This document shows positions 1-11,464 of a stretch of 64,000 bases of DNA, piece by piece. Under the pieces are notes generated by a model. The model did no database searches, had not been told where the DNA came from, and saw only the letters and a list, made by a program, of their open reading frames with translations. Made by a program: the position numbers and the translations under genes. Source of the DNA: Moniliella sp. 'wahieum' (Eukaryota > Basidiomycota > Moniliellomycetes > Moniliellales > Moniliellaceae); the NCBI GenBank assembly GCA_003971905.1, contig RSEE01000044.1, forward strand, positions 310,001 through 374,000. Direction: 5' to 3'. Numbering within the stretch: the first letter of the stretch is position 1; each line of letters starts with the position of its first letter.

Positions 1-1611
1 TCAATCACCGTCAGGGAGTGGTAGAGCTGTTCCAAGGCAGATTCGTGCGCCATCTCGGTCTGGGCCTGGGCCCGGGCCTCGGTTCCTACTTCCTGGCTAT
101 CAGCCCATGCGAGGTTCGGCTGTGTAGCAGGGTGAGCAGCTGCCATGGCCGTTTCGGCAGCTTGCCGCATCTGTGCTGCGCGCGCACGGTCCTCGTCCGC
201 TGCTGTGAAGCCTGCCATGGAAGTGGCAGTGGAACCAGGGAGGACGACCATGTGCTGATCGTTTGCTTCTGCATCCGGCCCTGTTCGCAAGCCAGCCAGG
301 CGCAACGCCAATCGATCCGCCGCCACCGCACCAGTCTTGACATTCAACAATTCATCCACCACGCTCGGTTCCTCCAACCCGGCACCAACCATGAAGAGAA
401 CAGCGACCATGTGGCGGACTTGGTGGTAGAGGAACGCAGTGCCGCGTAGGTTGAGTACAAACATTTCTTCCCACTTCCCTTCCTCCCTCCGCTGGAGGAG
501 AAGCGCGGTTGTCGTCCGTGTATGCTTGAACCGTAGAACTCAGCGCTGGGTCGTCCCCCGGTACGCGACGGAGCGGCCAGCCAGGATCGACAAGGTCAAT
601 GCTCACCCCATCGATGCGACGACGAAAGTTGGTAATTTGTTTTTCCGGTACCATCTTGCACAAGTTGCGGAAATCGTGTTCGCCCAAGAAACGAGCGGCG
701 GCCTGGCGCATCGCACCAATGTTCAACTCACTCCCGGCATTGTGGATCCCAGGTACAGCCGTCGCGCTCAGACTCCGGAGCGCCGGGGGAGCGCCCGAAG
801 TGAAGAAGTACTTGTAGTGCCGGTAGCGACAGTCAAAGCGCGAGCTAAAGTCGGCCCGGACGGGAGACCAACCCGTAATCTGGATCGTGGAGGGAAGAAT
901 GCGGTTGAGCGTATGCACATATGGCAGTTCCTCGGTTGCTGGAACAAATGGGATTGGTCTCCCTTCCTTGTCCAGCAGCGGGGTGCGAAGTAATATTTCG
1001 TCCCTTTCCTCGGACCGCTTCATACCGCGCAACCATTCTCTCCGCTCTACCTTGCGCGCTTCCCACTCGTCCACACGCTTGCTTCGTAGCCACAAACTGA
1101 CCACTTGCCCAGCCGCTGATACACCGCGGTCCGTGCGCCCGCACCGGGAAAAGCCAGCTCCTTCCATCCCCTGTTCAGGGTCCACCAAACGCGCCTGCAC
1201 CAACGCGGTCCACAACACAGCTTCCACCGAGTTGGTCCCCGGACCTACTTGATCCGCTTTCCCCACCTCCCCAGGCACCAGCGGCAGCAACGTATCAATC
1301 CCATTCTGCGCCGCCAAGCCCAGGTACGGTTCCCCGTCGTAGCTGAACCGAAGCGCCACTTTGCGGCATGGGTGACTGAGCACTTTGAATGGCCGCGTAG
1401 GTTTCTTAGGCACCTTGGGTTCTCCCTTGAGTGCAGCAGCCCTTTTGGCCCGGAGCGAGGGGGCGGGCTGGAGCGGGGGTTGAGGCTCCTCCTCCGGGTT
1501 TCGTGGGGGGAAGGAAGGGGTGCGTGCCTCAGCTGCGAGCAGACGCTCAACCAGTTCCTCGTGGGAGAGCTTGGCGTACTCGGCCCGCTTGCTGGCCAGG
1601 TCGGAGGGCAT
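1..1611 (-). CDS. DEG1: tRNA pseudouridine synthase Pus3/Deg1, 3' end cut by window edge
   Basis: Family role: converts uridine 38/39 of the tRNA anticodon arm to pseudouridine. The N-terminal tail is charged and helical. The TruA-type core follows with RKVALRFSYDGEPYLGLAAQ, then the catalytic-aspartate motif SRCGRTDRGVSA, then YVHTLNRILPSTIQI, FSSRFDCRYRHYKYFF and FLGEHDFRNLCKM, all characteristic of Pus3. The C-terminal half (FVLNLRGTAFLYHQVRHMVA) lies in another frame below about position 490, so there is a frame change between about 490 and 620; it is either a small intron (a gtgagc donor is present) or a lost base. The start at 1611 (MPSDLASKRAEY) is preferred because upstream codons lack family resemblance. 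The reading frame stays open to base 1, so the C-terminus lies outside. Confident on family, less so on exact structure. Confidence 0.88.
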
Positions 1612-2191
1612 GGATGGTTGGGGGCAGGAGAGGGAGCGGAGGCTGCCAGCGTCGGGCGAGCAAGCGTCAGGATTCAGAGAGCCAGCACCGTAGGGCCGGC
1701 CGAGTGCTCTGCTCTGTACACACCTGAAAAAGAACAAAAATACTGCTGCAAGTGAAATGTTCACACGCCGAGGCTTGGCTGGTGCCCAGCGGACGAACGA
1801 CGGGGCCGCATCATCGACGTCGGCGGCTTAGGCTGCCCCGACCCCTAACGGCCATCCAGCCTTCACGCTCCACGCTACACTGCCCACTCCGACGGGGCCA
1901 GCCTACAACAGCAGCAACGGATGCACACCTCGGCCCACTCGTGATGCTCGCCGGGCTGATTCTGTGTCTAGTAGTACAATTTGATTGAGCACGAAAGAAA
2001 CGCGGCCGCCTGGGCAGGGCAAGCAGAACAGTTTTGGTACCAACCCACGCAAGGGAGGCTGGGAGGCGGGTAATCGAAAGGAGACGTGGCCCGTGTTATC
2101 CACACCCAAACGAACTGGAGCATTCTTGCGTCTCCCGTCAACGTTCAACATCCTCCGCCTTCCCCCTCATCCGGCTTTCGGAGACGGTAGC
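1612..2191. other. intergenic, DEG1 promoter side and RPB6 3' side
   Basis: No gene seen. A TCAACGTTCAAC-type short palindromic motif lies at about 2138-2150; the same motif recurs in other gaps of this window. Confidence 0.5.
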
Positions 2192-2747
2192 CTAGTCGGT
2201 GATCATCAGCTCTTCTACCGACCAGTCTTCGTAGCTCCCATCCGGGAGGTAGCGCCGGATAACAAGCGGCACCTTCTTGGCTTGCAGCTCCTTCATCGCG
2301 ATTGCCAACGGGTCTGTCTCGCCCTCGACAGGAACAAGGACGGGAGCATTCATGCTAAGTGCGCAGGTGCGCAAAAGGCGCGTAGGTCAGTGGTCCAGTC
2401 TTCCTCGGTTTCCGTCCGCTCCATCTGGTCCATCCCTACTCCCCCCCCCCCCTACCCCCACAAAACACAAACAAAAGGCAAATACCAACGTACCTAATCT
2501 GCAACGCACGGGTACCCAAAATACGTGCGCGCTCGTATTTGGTCATGTAGGGTGTGGTCGAGCGCTGGTCCTTGGGCACCGCACGCGACACTTCTCCGTC
2601 CAACGGTTGCCCCGACTCCACCACGTTCTCCTCCAGCGGGTTGAAGTTGGCTTCGTCTTGCTGCTCCTCAATCATCTCCTGGTCAAACTCGTCGGCATCA
2701 TTGAGGTACGCATCCTCGGCGCCAAAGTCACCCTCGTGGTCGCTCAT
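2192..2747 (-). CDS. RPB6: RNA polymerases I/II/III shared subunit Rpb6 (ABC23), one intron
   Basis: Rpb6 is a small subunit shared by the three nuclear RNA polymerases, binding near the clamp. Exon 1 (2747-2494) encodes an acidic N-terminus ([20 protein letters not shown]) followed by the conserved [21 protein letters not shown]. Exon 2 (2375-2192) continues [20 protein letters not shown] and the conserved [17 protein letters not shown] end. The intron (2493-2376, 118 nt, GTACGT...TTAG) splits a serine codon; with it removed the protein is 145 residues, normal for the family. Unlike most genes here it has no frame break. The intron contains a long run of G on the coding strand. Identity is very secure. 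Confidence 0.96.
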
Positions 2748-3472
2748 CGTGGTGGTGGGAAGGCGACGCCAGACCGAGCTCCCGCCTGGGCGAAGAGAAA
2801 AAAAACCGCGGGTTACCTAATGCTCGGCCGGATGTTGCAACGTTGCAGTGTTGCCTCTGATTCAGAGCCTCAGGCCGCCTCAGCGCCTCAGATCCATGGA
2901 TGGGGATGCATGCTGCGGTGGGATGCATGACGCATGATGCGCTCGGTTCCAACGAGATTACATAACCCCCTCCTTGCTAATGCTGCGGCGAGTTGCGCTC
3001 GAGAGACTCGATAGGAAAGCCGTGTTGCCTTGGCGTGGCACGTCTCTCATCGAGTGCCACGGACGGCCCCTCTGCTGCACCCGCCTCCTCGGCACGTCTA
3101 TCAGATCTCAGAGGCCTACCTCCTGCCAGACCAGGGGGGAAGGAATATACAAGGCCAGATTTTCTTTTATAAGGAGCGGCATCATCAGGCGTAGGATACA
3201 GTGCCACATTGTCGTCCCAGCGACAAGAGAGCCGGCTGGGAAGGGAAGGGAAGAAAAGAACAGGGACGAGCAAGGAAGGAGAGAGAGGGGATAACTGAGG
3301 TGCGTATAGATTGTTACGGAGAGACAAAGTAAACGAGAGAATGAAGGTGTTTATAGTGTGCCAAAGTATGGTCGAAACGTGGTCGAAACAGTGTCCAATC
3401 AGCACCTCAAAACGGTCTTGAGGCACAGGAGAGAGAGAAAAAAAAAGCCAAAATCCATCAACAACCAAGGAA
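2748..3472. other. intergenic between RPB6 start and PacC 3' end
   Basis: About 725 bases with no coding signal that resembles a family. It should hold the RPB6 promoter (just above 2747) and the PacC 3' UTR. Short runs of related text (CTCAGGCCGCCTCAGCGCCTCAG near 2868-2890) are low complexity. Confidence 0.4.
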
Positions 3473-5820
3473 TCAGGCCAGCTGCATCCGTCCCAGGGCC
3501 TCCACCGCTTCGGTCTCGGCGTTGAGTACGGTCTTGGTCTCGGCCTCAGACCCAGTCGGCGGCCTGTTGAGCGCAAGAGGATACGGATACGGATCAGCGC
3601 CGCATGCGCTTCCAGTTGCGTTTTGCTCAGTGGCGCCGGAAGGGAGACCACTGCAGCCTCGGGTGAGGAGACGGGGGTGCTGTTGGCCAAGCACAAATCG
3701 TCCGACGACGCATCCGATTCGGGATCAGAGGATGCCACTCCTGCCACACCCGCCACCCGCGACGAAATGCGAGAGCCAGTAGGCAAAGCGCGGCCCAGAG
3801 GGTGGGAAGTAAGGTACTGGTCCGGCGTGCTGTGGGCCGTGTGGCCCGGCGCAATTTGAGGAATCTGCGAGTAGGATGTCGACGGTGCAACGGGGGTGAG
3901 CGCGGGGTGGAAGAGCATGTCCCACGCAGCCGTATCAGCAGGTGCGGGTCCAGTGGTCTTGGGCGCAGTGGGCTGAGTGGACGCAGTTGGCCCAGTGAAA
4001 ATGCTAGGATCAAACCCAAGGATGGAAGCCAACCCGTCCTTCTTGAGTTGCTCATGCTGAATGGCAGGGGCTCGGTGGGGAACGGCGAGGCAGGCGACGG
4101 GCTGTCGTGCGGCGTCGAGACAGATTGGTCGGCGGAAGAGGGCGAGGTGCCCATCGAGCTAGGCGACTTGGGCGAAGAAGAGAACAAATGGACTGCTTTG
4201 GCCGCTTCCTGCACAGGAGAGTTGGTGGCGTACAGCGCCATCCCCGGGCTGGGCGCAGTCACAGACACTGGCACACTCGGTGGCACGGCAGGTACATGGG
4301 TTGTTGCTCCGTCATGGTCAGTCCCGGGGTCGAAGCTGGAGCGGGAGCTACGGTGGTCGAGGAGGGAGCCGCTGTTGCTCCATAAACGTTTGCAGCTCCA
4401 TCGCCACACTGTGCCCGAGCTTGAGGAAAAACTCATTGAGCGTACCCAAATCTTGCGGCGCCGAGGGAGCGGGGGCAGAGGCGTTCATCACCTGACCAGC
4501 CGTGCTGGAGGTGCGAGGCATCAAGGCTTGCGTCACAGCCGCCGAGGGTGCTTGCATAGACGGCACAGCAGGATAGGCACCAGTGTATGAGCTTGGAACC
4601 GGTGCCGGCGTCGGGGTATGACTACTGGCTGGCGCTTGGATCTGCGGGGTAGGAGCGGGGGGGCGCTCTTCCTGAACAGCCTGAAGGAGGGAAACAAACG
4701 CCTTCTCATCCAGATTGTTGCCTTGGAACACATCTTGCAGCCTTTGTGCCATCGCTGTGCGAAGCAGAGTAAAATGTCAGAAAACAATCAAGCAAATCAA
4801 AGAAAGTAAGGTAAACACAGCATGACATACATGAATCGTACGTTGGCGCAACTTTGCGTCGGCGAATATCGCTCGCCAAACTCTGCATTGCCTCGTGAGC
4901 CCTGTCGCGCTTCCCGAGTACTGTGCTCTCTGGCACGGATGGGTAGGTTCCCGAGGCAGCAGGGGAGATGGCCAGCGGAGCAGGGTACAACCCCTGGGAC
5001 TCTCGGGCCAGAGGAACATGCACGTTGAACCGGTTCTGGGTGGGCACAGCTGGCACGGCCGACGGCTGTGCTGGCATGGCGGTGGGCGTGAAGGGGACAC
5101 TAGGGTAGACAGGGCCAGCGGGGGCAGAGGCGAGGTCTTGGCTGTATGTCGGGGTGCGTAGTGTGGGATCGGAGTGGGCCACATGGGCGGTTGCCCGGGC
5201 GAGCGACGGTGGAAGCGCGCATGCTTCTTCAGGTCCTGGGGGCGCTTGAAACTGCGTCCACACCATTACACAAGTGGGGTTTGAGAGGCACATGGACACG
5301 CAGGTGGCTCGTGACGTGGTCCCGCTTCGCGCAGGACACCTTGCAGTCTTTCCACTTGCACGTGAGGCAGAGGTTGCGGGTCGACTTGCGGCCAACGTGG
5401 TCCTCGCACAAGTGGGTAAAGAGGGGCTCAGCCGACGCAAACACCCGGTTGCACCCTTCCCACCGGCAGGGGTGGAGTGCGGGGCGGGCGTCGAGGCTCG
5501 GGGCGAGGTAGGCTGGGGCGCAGCCGGGCGGGGGAAGCCAAAGGGCGGCGGCGCATGGATGGGCATGGCGAGGTGAGGGTCAAAGTGCGGGTGGGGAGCG
5601 GTGCGGGAGCGGGTGGGCGCGAGCCATGGCGGCAGGGGGGCTGATGCGGATGCGGTGGCGGTGGAACGCGGGACAGGAAGTGGGGGGGGGGGGATGTGTG
5701 GTGGAGAGAGGCAGGAGGCGGTGGCGGCGGAGGGGCGGGGCGTGAGGAGGAGGTGGCAGCAGGGGAGGCAGGGGGGGGCTGAGTGAGGACGGATGGATGC
5801 GGATGGCCGAATGCCGACAT
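3473..5820 (-). CDS. RIM101: PacC/Rim101 pH-response zinc-finger transcription factor
   Basis: Family role: activated by proteolysis at neutral to alkaline pH, then binds GCCARG sites. Three adjacent C2H2 fingers lie at about 5485-5195: finger 1 with CNRVF and [13 protein letters not shown], finger 2 with [15 protein letters not shown] and [17 protein letters not shown], finger 3 with [18 protein letters not shown]. The GRKS...PLKPH spacing is diagnostic for PacC. The frame changes between fingers 2 and 3 (one base apparently lost near 5265). The N-terminus is proline-rich (start MSAFGHPHP at 5820; [10 protein letters not shown] at 5566 is an alternative). The long C-terminus is rich in Pro/Ser/Thr/Ala, is read in several frames and ends with a short helical stretch ([17 protein letters not shown]) at 3473. 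Introns are possible near 4760-4850. Family secure; start and inner frames uncertain. Confidence 0.9.
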
Positions 5821-5832
5821 GTGCACATGCGG

Positions 5833-6094
5833 CCTGGCCAAGCTCCGGGAGAAACCTTGGAAGCTTAGTGCGGCCGTGTGCCGCGCTGCGTCGGCGGGCG
5901 AGCGCGGGGGGTGTAAGGGGGTGGTGCACGGGGGCAGCGTGGCGTTTGTTGCCAAGCCGTAGCGACTCGGGGCGGCCAGCAGCGGCACCAGGCGGCACTG
6001 CGGCGGCCGTGCGGCGTCGCAACACACAGGGTCCAGTTCAGTGGCGGCTCAGTACCAATGTTCAATATTCAATGTTCAATGCACAGAGCCTGGC
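5833..6094. promoter_or_regulatory. cluster of PacC-type GCCARG sites upstream of the PacC gene
   Basis: GCCAAG occurs on the + strand at 5837-5842 and 5951-5956. On the - strand GCCAGG occurs at 5838-5833, overlapping the first site, and at 6094-6089. All lie just upstream of the PacC coding region. GCCARG is the known PacC binding core; autoregulation here is inference. Confidence 0.45.
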
Positions 6095-6882
6095 CAGAGC
6101 ATGAGCGGCCCTGTGCTGCCCGTGGCCGGGCGCCGGAGAGGACGCTTGAGGCCCGAGGACAGCGCGACGGCATGAGGCAAATTTGGCGCGGCACCAACAG
6201 GTGTGCCCTACAATAACCCAAGTGCGCTGTTCTGGGCCCTCTGCTTTGCAGGGCAACTGGGCCGGCTGCCCGTCCCTCGGCGGAGCCTATAACCCAGCAT
6301 TGGATGCTCGATGCCCCCAGGGCGCTTCCCAGCAACCCCACCCCACTGCGTCCATCCCCCCGCTCTTGTGCTCTGCCTGCTCCGGCCCCTGCGCCTGCGT
6401 CGAGGATGGGGTGACTGCCATCCAGCCGGCTGGCTGCATGTCCTCCGAAGAATCTGATGCTCTTCCGCCCACGCACGTGCGCTGATACCTTGATGCCCTA
6501 AGGCAGAGGGCCTAAGGCTAAGGCCCAATGCACTAATGTCCAATTCGATGTGTAGTTCCTCTCTGCTTTTCAGGTGCGAGGATGCGTGCATGACCGAGTA
6601 GCACTGCCGGATGCTCTTCCCCTTTGCTATTGATGGCTCATGTCGTAGCATGCCACGTAGTACTGCCTGCTGCTTGACGCGGCCCCTTTTGTTACCCATG
6701 TCCCTTGCGGTGGCAATCCCTCCCGCGCGGCTGGCTCATCTGGTCCTGCTATCAAATGCCTCGCCTCGTGGGAAAAGAAGGAAGTATGGTCATTGTAGGT
6801 AGAATTAAAAAGTCCCTCCCCCCGCCCCCAGCCGGGGGAAGAGCCATTATGCGCACCTGCAACGGTGCGACAGGCGTCTGGC
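6095..6882. other. intergenic, upstream of PacC and downstream of VMA2
   Basis: No gene recognised. The stretch just before it (6056-6083) holds an array of AATGTTCAATATTCAATG-like motif. A CACGTG lies at 6474-6479. Open frames here are unsupported. Confidence 0.4.
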
Positions 6883-8458
6883 TCACGCGTCAATCAGAGT
6901 GCCCTCGGCCGCCGAGTCACGCGTGCCCTTGTCCTTCTTCTCCGCGTCCTCCTTGAGAGCCTGGTCTGCCTTGGCCGACTTGCGCGCATAGTACTCCTTG
7001 ATGATCTTGGGGTTGATCCGGTTGAGCATCTCCTTGGGCATGATGCGCAGCAGCGACCAAGCCAGGTCGAGCGAGTCAAAGATGGTGCGCGTCTCGTACG
7101 CACCTTGCGACACAAACTGTTTCTCAAACTTGTCCAGAAACTCGAGCGAGAGCTTGTCTTCGGCGCTCAGCGCATCTCTCCCACCACCGCCTTCATCGCC
7201 GCCGCGTCGCGACCAATGGCGTAGTTGGCGTACAGCTGGTTCGACACATCGCCGTGGTCCGCACGCGTGTGCTTCGGCCCAATGGCCGACTTCATCAGCC
7301 GCGAAAGCGAGGGTAGCACATTGATCGGCGGGTAGATCTGCCGGTTCTGCAGCTGCCGGTCGACGTAGATCTGCCCCTCGGTAATGTACCCCGTCAAGTC
7401 GGGAATGGGGTGCGTCATGTCGTCGTTGGGCATGGTCAGAATCGGAATCTGGGTAATCGATCCGTTCCGCCCCTGCACACGACCGGCACGCTCGTAAATG
7501 TTGGCCAAGTCCGTGTACATGTACCCGGGGTACCCACGACGACCAGGCACCTCCTCTCGCGCCGCCGACACCTCACGCAGCGCGTCGGCATACGACGTCA
7601 TGTCGGTCAACACGACAAGCACGTGTCTCCAGTTGGTAGGCAAAGTATTCGGCCGTGGTAAGCGCGAGACGCGGGGTGATGATACGCTCAATTGTAGGGT
7701 CGTTGGCCAAGTTGAGGAAGAGCGTGACACGGTCCAAGGAGCCGTTCGACTCAAAGTCGTTCTTAAAGAACCGCGCCGTCTCCATATTGACACCCATGGC
7801 GGCAAAGACAATGTTAAAGTTGTCCTCGTGCGTGTCGTGGATGCCCTTGCTGCCACCGGGGCGACGGACAAGACCAGCCTGCCGGCAAATCTGCGCGGCA
7901 ATCTCATTGTGCGGCAGACCGGCGGCAGAGAAGATGGGAATCTTTTGGCCACGGGCAATCGAGTTCATCACGTCAATCGTGCTGATGCCGGTCTGGATCA
8001 TCTCCTCGGGATAGATACGCGCATAGGGGTTGATGGGGGAGCCGTTGATGTCCAAATAGTCTTCGGCAAACACCTTGGGACCATTGTCGACAGGGTTACC
8101 CGAACCATTAAAGATACGGCCCAGCATGTCCTCCGACACGGGCAGCTTCATGCTGGCCCCGGTAAACTCAATGTGGGAGCGGGCCACATCAATGCCGCTG
8201 GTACCCTCAAACACTTGCACCACGGCCTTGTTGCCGGCGACCTCGAGGACCTGGCCGCCGCGCTTGGAGCCGTCGGGGAGCGTAAGGCTGACAATCTCGT
8301 AGTAGCTGGGGAACTTTACATTCTCGAGCACAACCAGGGGTCCGTTGATGGCACTGATCGTGCGATAGTCGACACGGGGCTCGACGTTGAAGTTGCGCAC
8401 GGCAGCGGAGGCGTTGAGCTGGAAGAGCTCGGCGTCGCTGAGGAGGGGGGTCGGACAT
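6883..8458 (-). CDS. VMA2: V-type H+-ATPase subunit B (Vma2), non-catalytic nucleotide-binding subunit
   Basis: Part of the V1 hexamer that drives proton pumping into the vacuole. Similarity runs from [20 protein letters not shown] through [56 protein letters not shown] and [18 protein letters not shown] (the F/V-ATPase signature region) to [20 protein letters not shown] and the end TLIDA. The length of about 525 codons equals the usual size, so no intron is needed. The frame breaks in three places (about 8446-8452 in a run of C on the coding strand, near 7615, and near 7172), each explained by one or two lost bases. Start chosen at 8458, where MSDP precedes [10 protein letters not shown] after one frame change. 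Confidence 0.95.
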
Positions 8459-8938
8459 GGCGGACAGCAGCAGCGACGGCGGAGGCAGAGGGGCAGGGTG
8501 GGGGGGGTGAGCCGAGGCGGTGGAGGAAGGCGAACGGGGAGGAGGGCAGAGGGGCGGGCGGGGCCAGCGGGCATGCACGGCCGCAAATCCAAACGAACGC
8601 CCGCCGGCCGCACCGCCGCCCATCGAACTCGGCGGAACGCAGAGTGCGCGCAGGGGCAGTGTGCTTGCGCCGGGGCGGAATGGCGGGCAGCACCGCGGCC
8701 ACATGAAACGTTTCGAGGCGAGCGCACGACAGCGTCATGCGTCACCGCGTCACCCGTCACTGCACCGGGCCCCGCTCGCACGTGACATGGAGGCACTATT
8801 TATGCGACAGGAATACGAACGCCTGCCTGGACCGAGTGAGTCAAGCACGAGTCATAGTCCTGCCTTATGCGGCCAGCGCCTGTTCTCTCGGGCGGCTGCC
8901 ACGCTCATCCAACACCCCGCTAACCCGCCCCGTCCACC
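8459..8938. promoter_or_regulatory. divergent promoter region VMA2 / F-box gene
   Basis: The 480 bases between two divergent genes. It contains a CACGTG (8779-8784, in context GCACGTGAC) and, about 30 bases later, a TATTTATG stretch. CACGTG recurs near several other gene starts in this window. Confidence 0.4.
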
Positions 8939-10443
8939 ATGCCCATCCACCTGCCCGAGCTGGTGTGGTGGGACATCTTGTCCTGCCGCGTGCTCACCAT
9001 TCCAGAGCTCGTCCGCCTCGAGTCGCTGAGCAAGCATATGCGTGCCGTCGTCCGGCACGAGTGGTTGTGGCGGCGCCTGGCACGCTCGCTCCAGCTTACC
9101 GAGCCCGGGCAGCTATTCGGTCCTGCCCGCGCCACACACATCAAGGCCGACCGTATCAGCTCAGCCGCATGGAAGAAGGTCAAGACTTGGCGCGACGTCG
9201 TGCTCATGGAAGAAGGGATGGCGCAGCAGGTGGGCCGCACCCTGATTGCTACCCCCGGCTCACGCGGGCACCCCAAGCGGCCCGTAACGATGGCACGATA
9301 CGTATGCGTGGTGCAGCTTGTTCCATGGGAAATCGAAAACACACCGACCCCTACCATCCTTCCCTCGTTCGGTGTGATGCTGCTGCTCAACGCGGCGGGC
9401 TACCGCACCGTCTCTCTTCGTACAGGTGAGGTGGTTATGGACTGCGTCAAGGGTGCCAGCGGATTCAACGATCCTGATGATGTAGAAGAATATGCTGATG
9501 AGCTGGACGCCCCCCCACTGATCCATGGGACGGAGGTGGCGTTCGATACCGACCGATCTTGGCTGGTCAAACCATCATCTACTCCACTTCCACTTTGACG
9601 AGGCAAGCGGGTCGCTACTCCCCACTTCTCCGCAGACACCAACCGCAGCCAATGGAACCTGGGGCTGGAGGAGGGGGCGGGGTCTAGTGAAGAATATTTC
9701 GAGCAAGATGCTTTTCCGTTTCCGATCTTATACCTCAGGCTTATACAAAGGACCGGGCATACCACCACCATCAAGGCAGAGAGTTCTTTGCCTGGGATTT
9801 GGTTAAAAGGAAGTGCCTCTGGACCTTCAATTCTTCCCATTCGTGGTTGCCGAAACTTCCTGTTCAAGTGTGGGATGCCCAGCAATCTGGGGGTCCTTTC
9901 CTCCGCTTGGTCCATAACACCTTACAGCCCAATTGGTCAAGCTCGCTGACGGAGGTGTGCCTGATTGATCCCACAACGGGCGCGGTGGCATGGTTTATGA
10001 AGAAGGGCTCCTGTTCGTGCAGGACTGGGGCAAAGGACCTGAGGGTCATTTCATCTGGCTCCCGTCCGAGGCAGACGAGGTCAACACGATCCGAGCCGAT
10101 AGGGGAGTGGACAAGCACTGTGCGGACGGGGTCTGCACCTTACCTTTTAGACTGGCAAGAGAGAGAAGCGACGGTGATCCAGGACGAGGAAGGTATCGCG
10201 CTTCCTGGACTGACGCTTGGCTGCTTCGACGCGATAGATCCCGTCTTACTCTCTTCTCCTCCCACTACCGCAACTGCAGAGAGAGTCGCCGATCTATTCT
10301 GTGCGGCAGCAGATCCTATTCAGGGACAGTCACCACGACTCATGTCAGTGAAGGTAGCTCCGCATGCGGTGTACGCTACCATTCGGCTCTGTCGTCCTCG
10401 TGTCGGAGATGACGACGAGTTCTATATTGTGGTTGTCTGTTGA
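8939..10443 (+). CDS. F-box domain protein
   Basis: The N-terminus (MPIHLPELVWWDILSCRVLT, then IPELVRLESLSKHMRAVVRHEWLWRRLARSL) has the pattern of an F-box: LPE, two helices, and a W-x-x-x-x close. F-box proteins usually bind Skp1 and bring targets to an SCF ubiquitin ligase. The rest (about 430 residues) has no domain I can name; it contains short beta-type repeats (WFMKKG, FAWDLVKRKCLWTF, HFIWLPSEAD) that could form a propeller. The frame shifts at about 9570, 9790, 10000 and 10130 while composition stays coding, so I treat it as one intronless gene ending at 10443. Start context is ccaccATGCCC. Confidence 0.6.
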
Positions 10444-10649
10444 GATCTGGCTGCTTCGGCCTGGTCTTATTTCCACCCTGGGGACATCTTGACTCCTTGA
10501 TCTCTATGGCAACGTGTATTTCTTTCTGTGCTTTTCATCGTCACTGCCACTGCAACTCGTGATGCGTAATCAAAAACCTGTTCGCCTCGGTATCATCCCC
10601 TCCATTGGGATCAGATAGTCGGGAATTGCGGTAAATGAGTAAGTCCTGA

Positions 10650-10920
10650 TGAGATCTGGAGTCCTGGTGGTCTTCGAGAGTGATTCAAAGGCACTAGTGG
10701 TAGTGGTGGCGGTCGTCTCAGCCACAGCGAAAAACACTTACCGAGGGACAACCAACAGCCTGTTTCCCCACCAGGGGCTCTATATGCTGCAGAACAAGGC
10801 AAACAGAAGTGAGAAAACAAAACGCAACTCCTACTATGCCTGAGAAGGGACACTGAAGTGACCTCGGTCAAACACACTGACTAGCCATACAGGGTGGCTC
10901 AAGGAACTGCTTTCTAAGAG
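10650..10920 (+). repeat. dispersed repeat copy 1 (matches 43305-43540)
   Basis: Shares ordered blocks with 43305-43540 in the same orientation: GATGAGA(T/C)CTGGAGT, TGGT(GGT)n GGTC followed by AGCCA, CACCAGGG, a shared TATGCTGCAGAACAAGG block, AAACAGAAG and CTGAGAAG/CTGAGGAG, then a TGGCTCAA-GAACTG-type end. Both copies are decayed and have no convincing ORF. Probably a relic of a mobile element. Confidence 0.6.
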
Positions 10921-11224
10921 GGTCTTACCACCCAGGCGCTATCAACGTTCAAGTATCAATATCCCCACCTGATGACACAAAGACGGCCGTAGGTAAGAGC
11001 GCCAACATGGATAAATGATCGACCCATTCACCTTCGCCTTCGGCCGCCAGGCGGCCAAACATCACCACGGCCTCACCCTGTCCACACGGACCGCGTGGAA
11101 ATGGTACCCCACCTGGCGCCACCCAAACCCCGCCACGACGAACAACAACCTAATATGAGGTTGATTCTTTTAGGGAACCCAAAGTGCAATGATTATAGCA
11201 CTTTCCGACGCAGGGACGTTGGGC

Positions 11225-11464
11225 CTAGAGACTCCCTGGATGGTCCCAACTTACCTTGTATTTCTGTCCACCGTCCTCGAATGCGACCTTTTCGCAGAAT
11301 TCATGCTCCTCATCGTGCTCAGTAACCAGATATTCATAATGGGACTGTTCCTGGGACGTGAGCGGTTGTGAGCCTCGTCCCGCTCGACCCCCTTGCCTAA
11401 ACTTGACGGCGGCGGAGGGGATGGCTTCACTAGCCGTGTTAAGACGGTTAACTAACTGTTTGCG
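11225..11464 (-). other. coding-like open segment, unassigned
   Basis: A 79-codon open frame without an ATG, bounded by TGA upstream. It reads plausibly as protein (for example HYEYLVTEHDEEHEFCEKVA then FEDGGQKYK) and meets a GTAAGT, a good 5' splice site, just after GGQKYK. It could be an exon of an unseen gene or a retroelement relic. No family recognised. Confidence 0.25.

Noticed and set aside
8737-9429. Long + strand frame overlapping the F-box start
   Set aside because: Shadow frame: the F-box reading at 8939 has the domain motif and good start context; this one does not.
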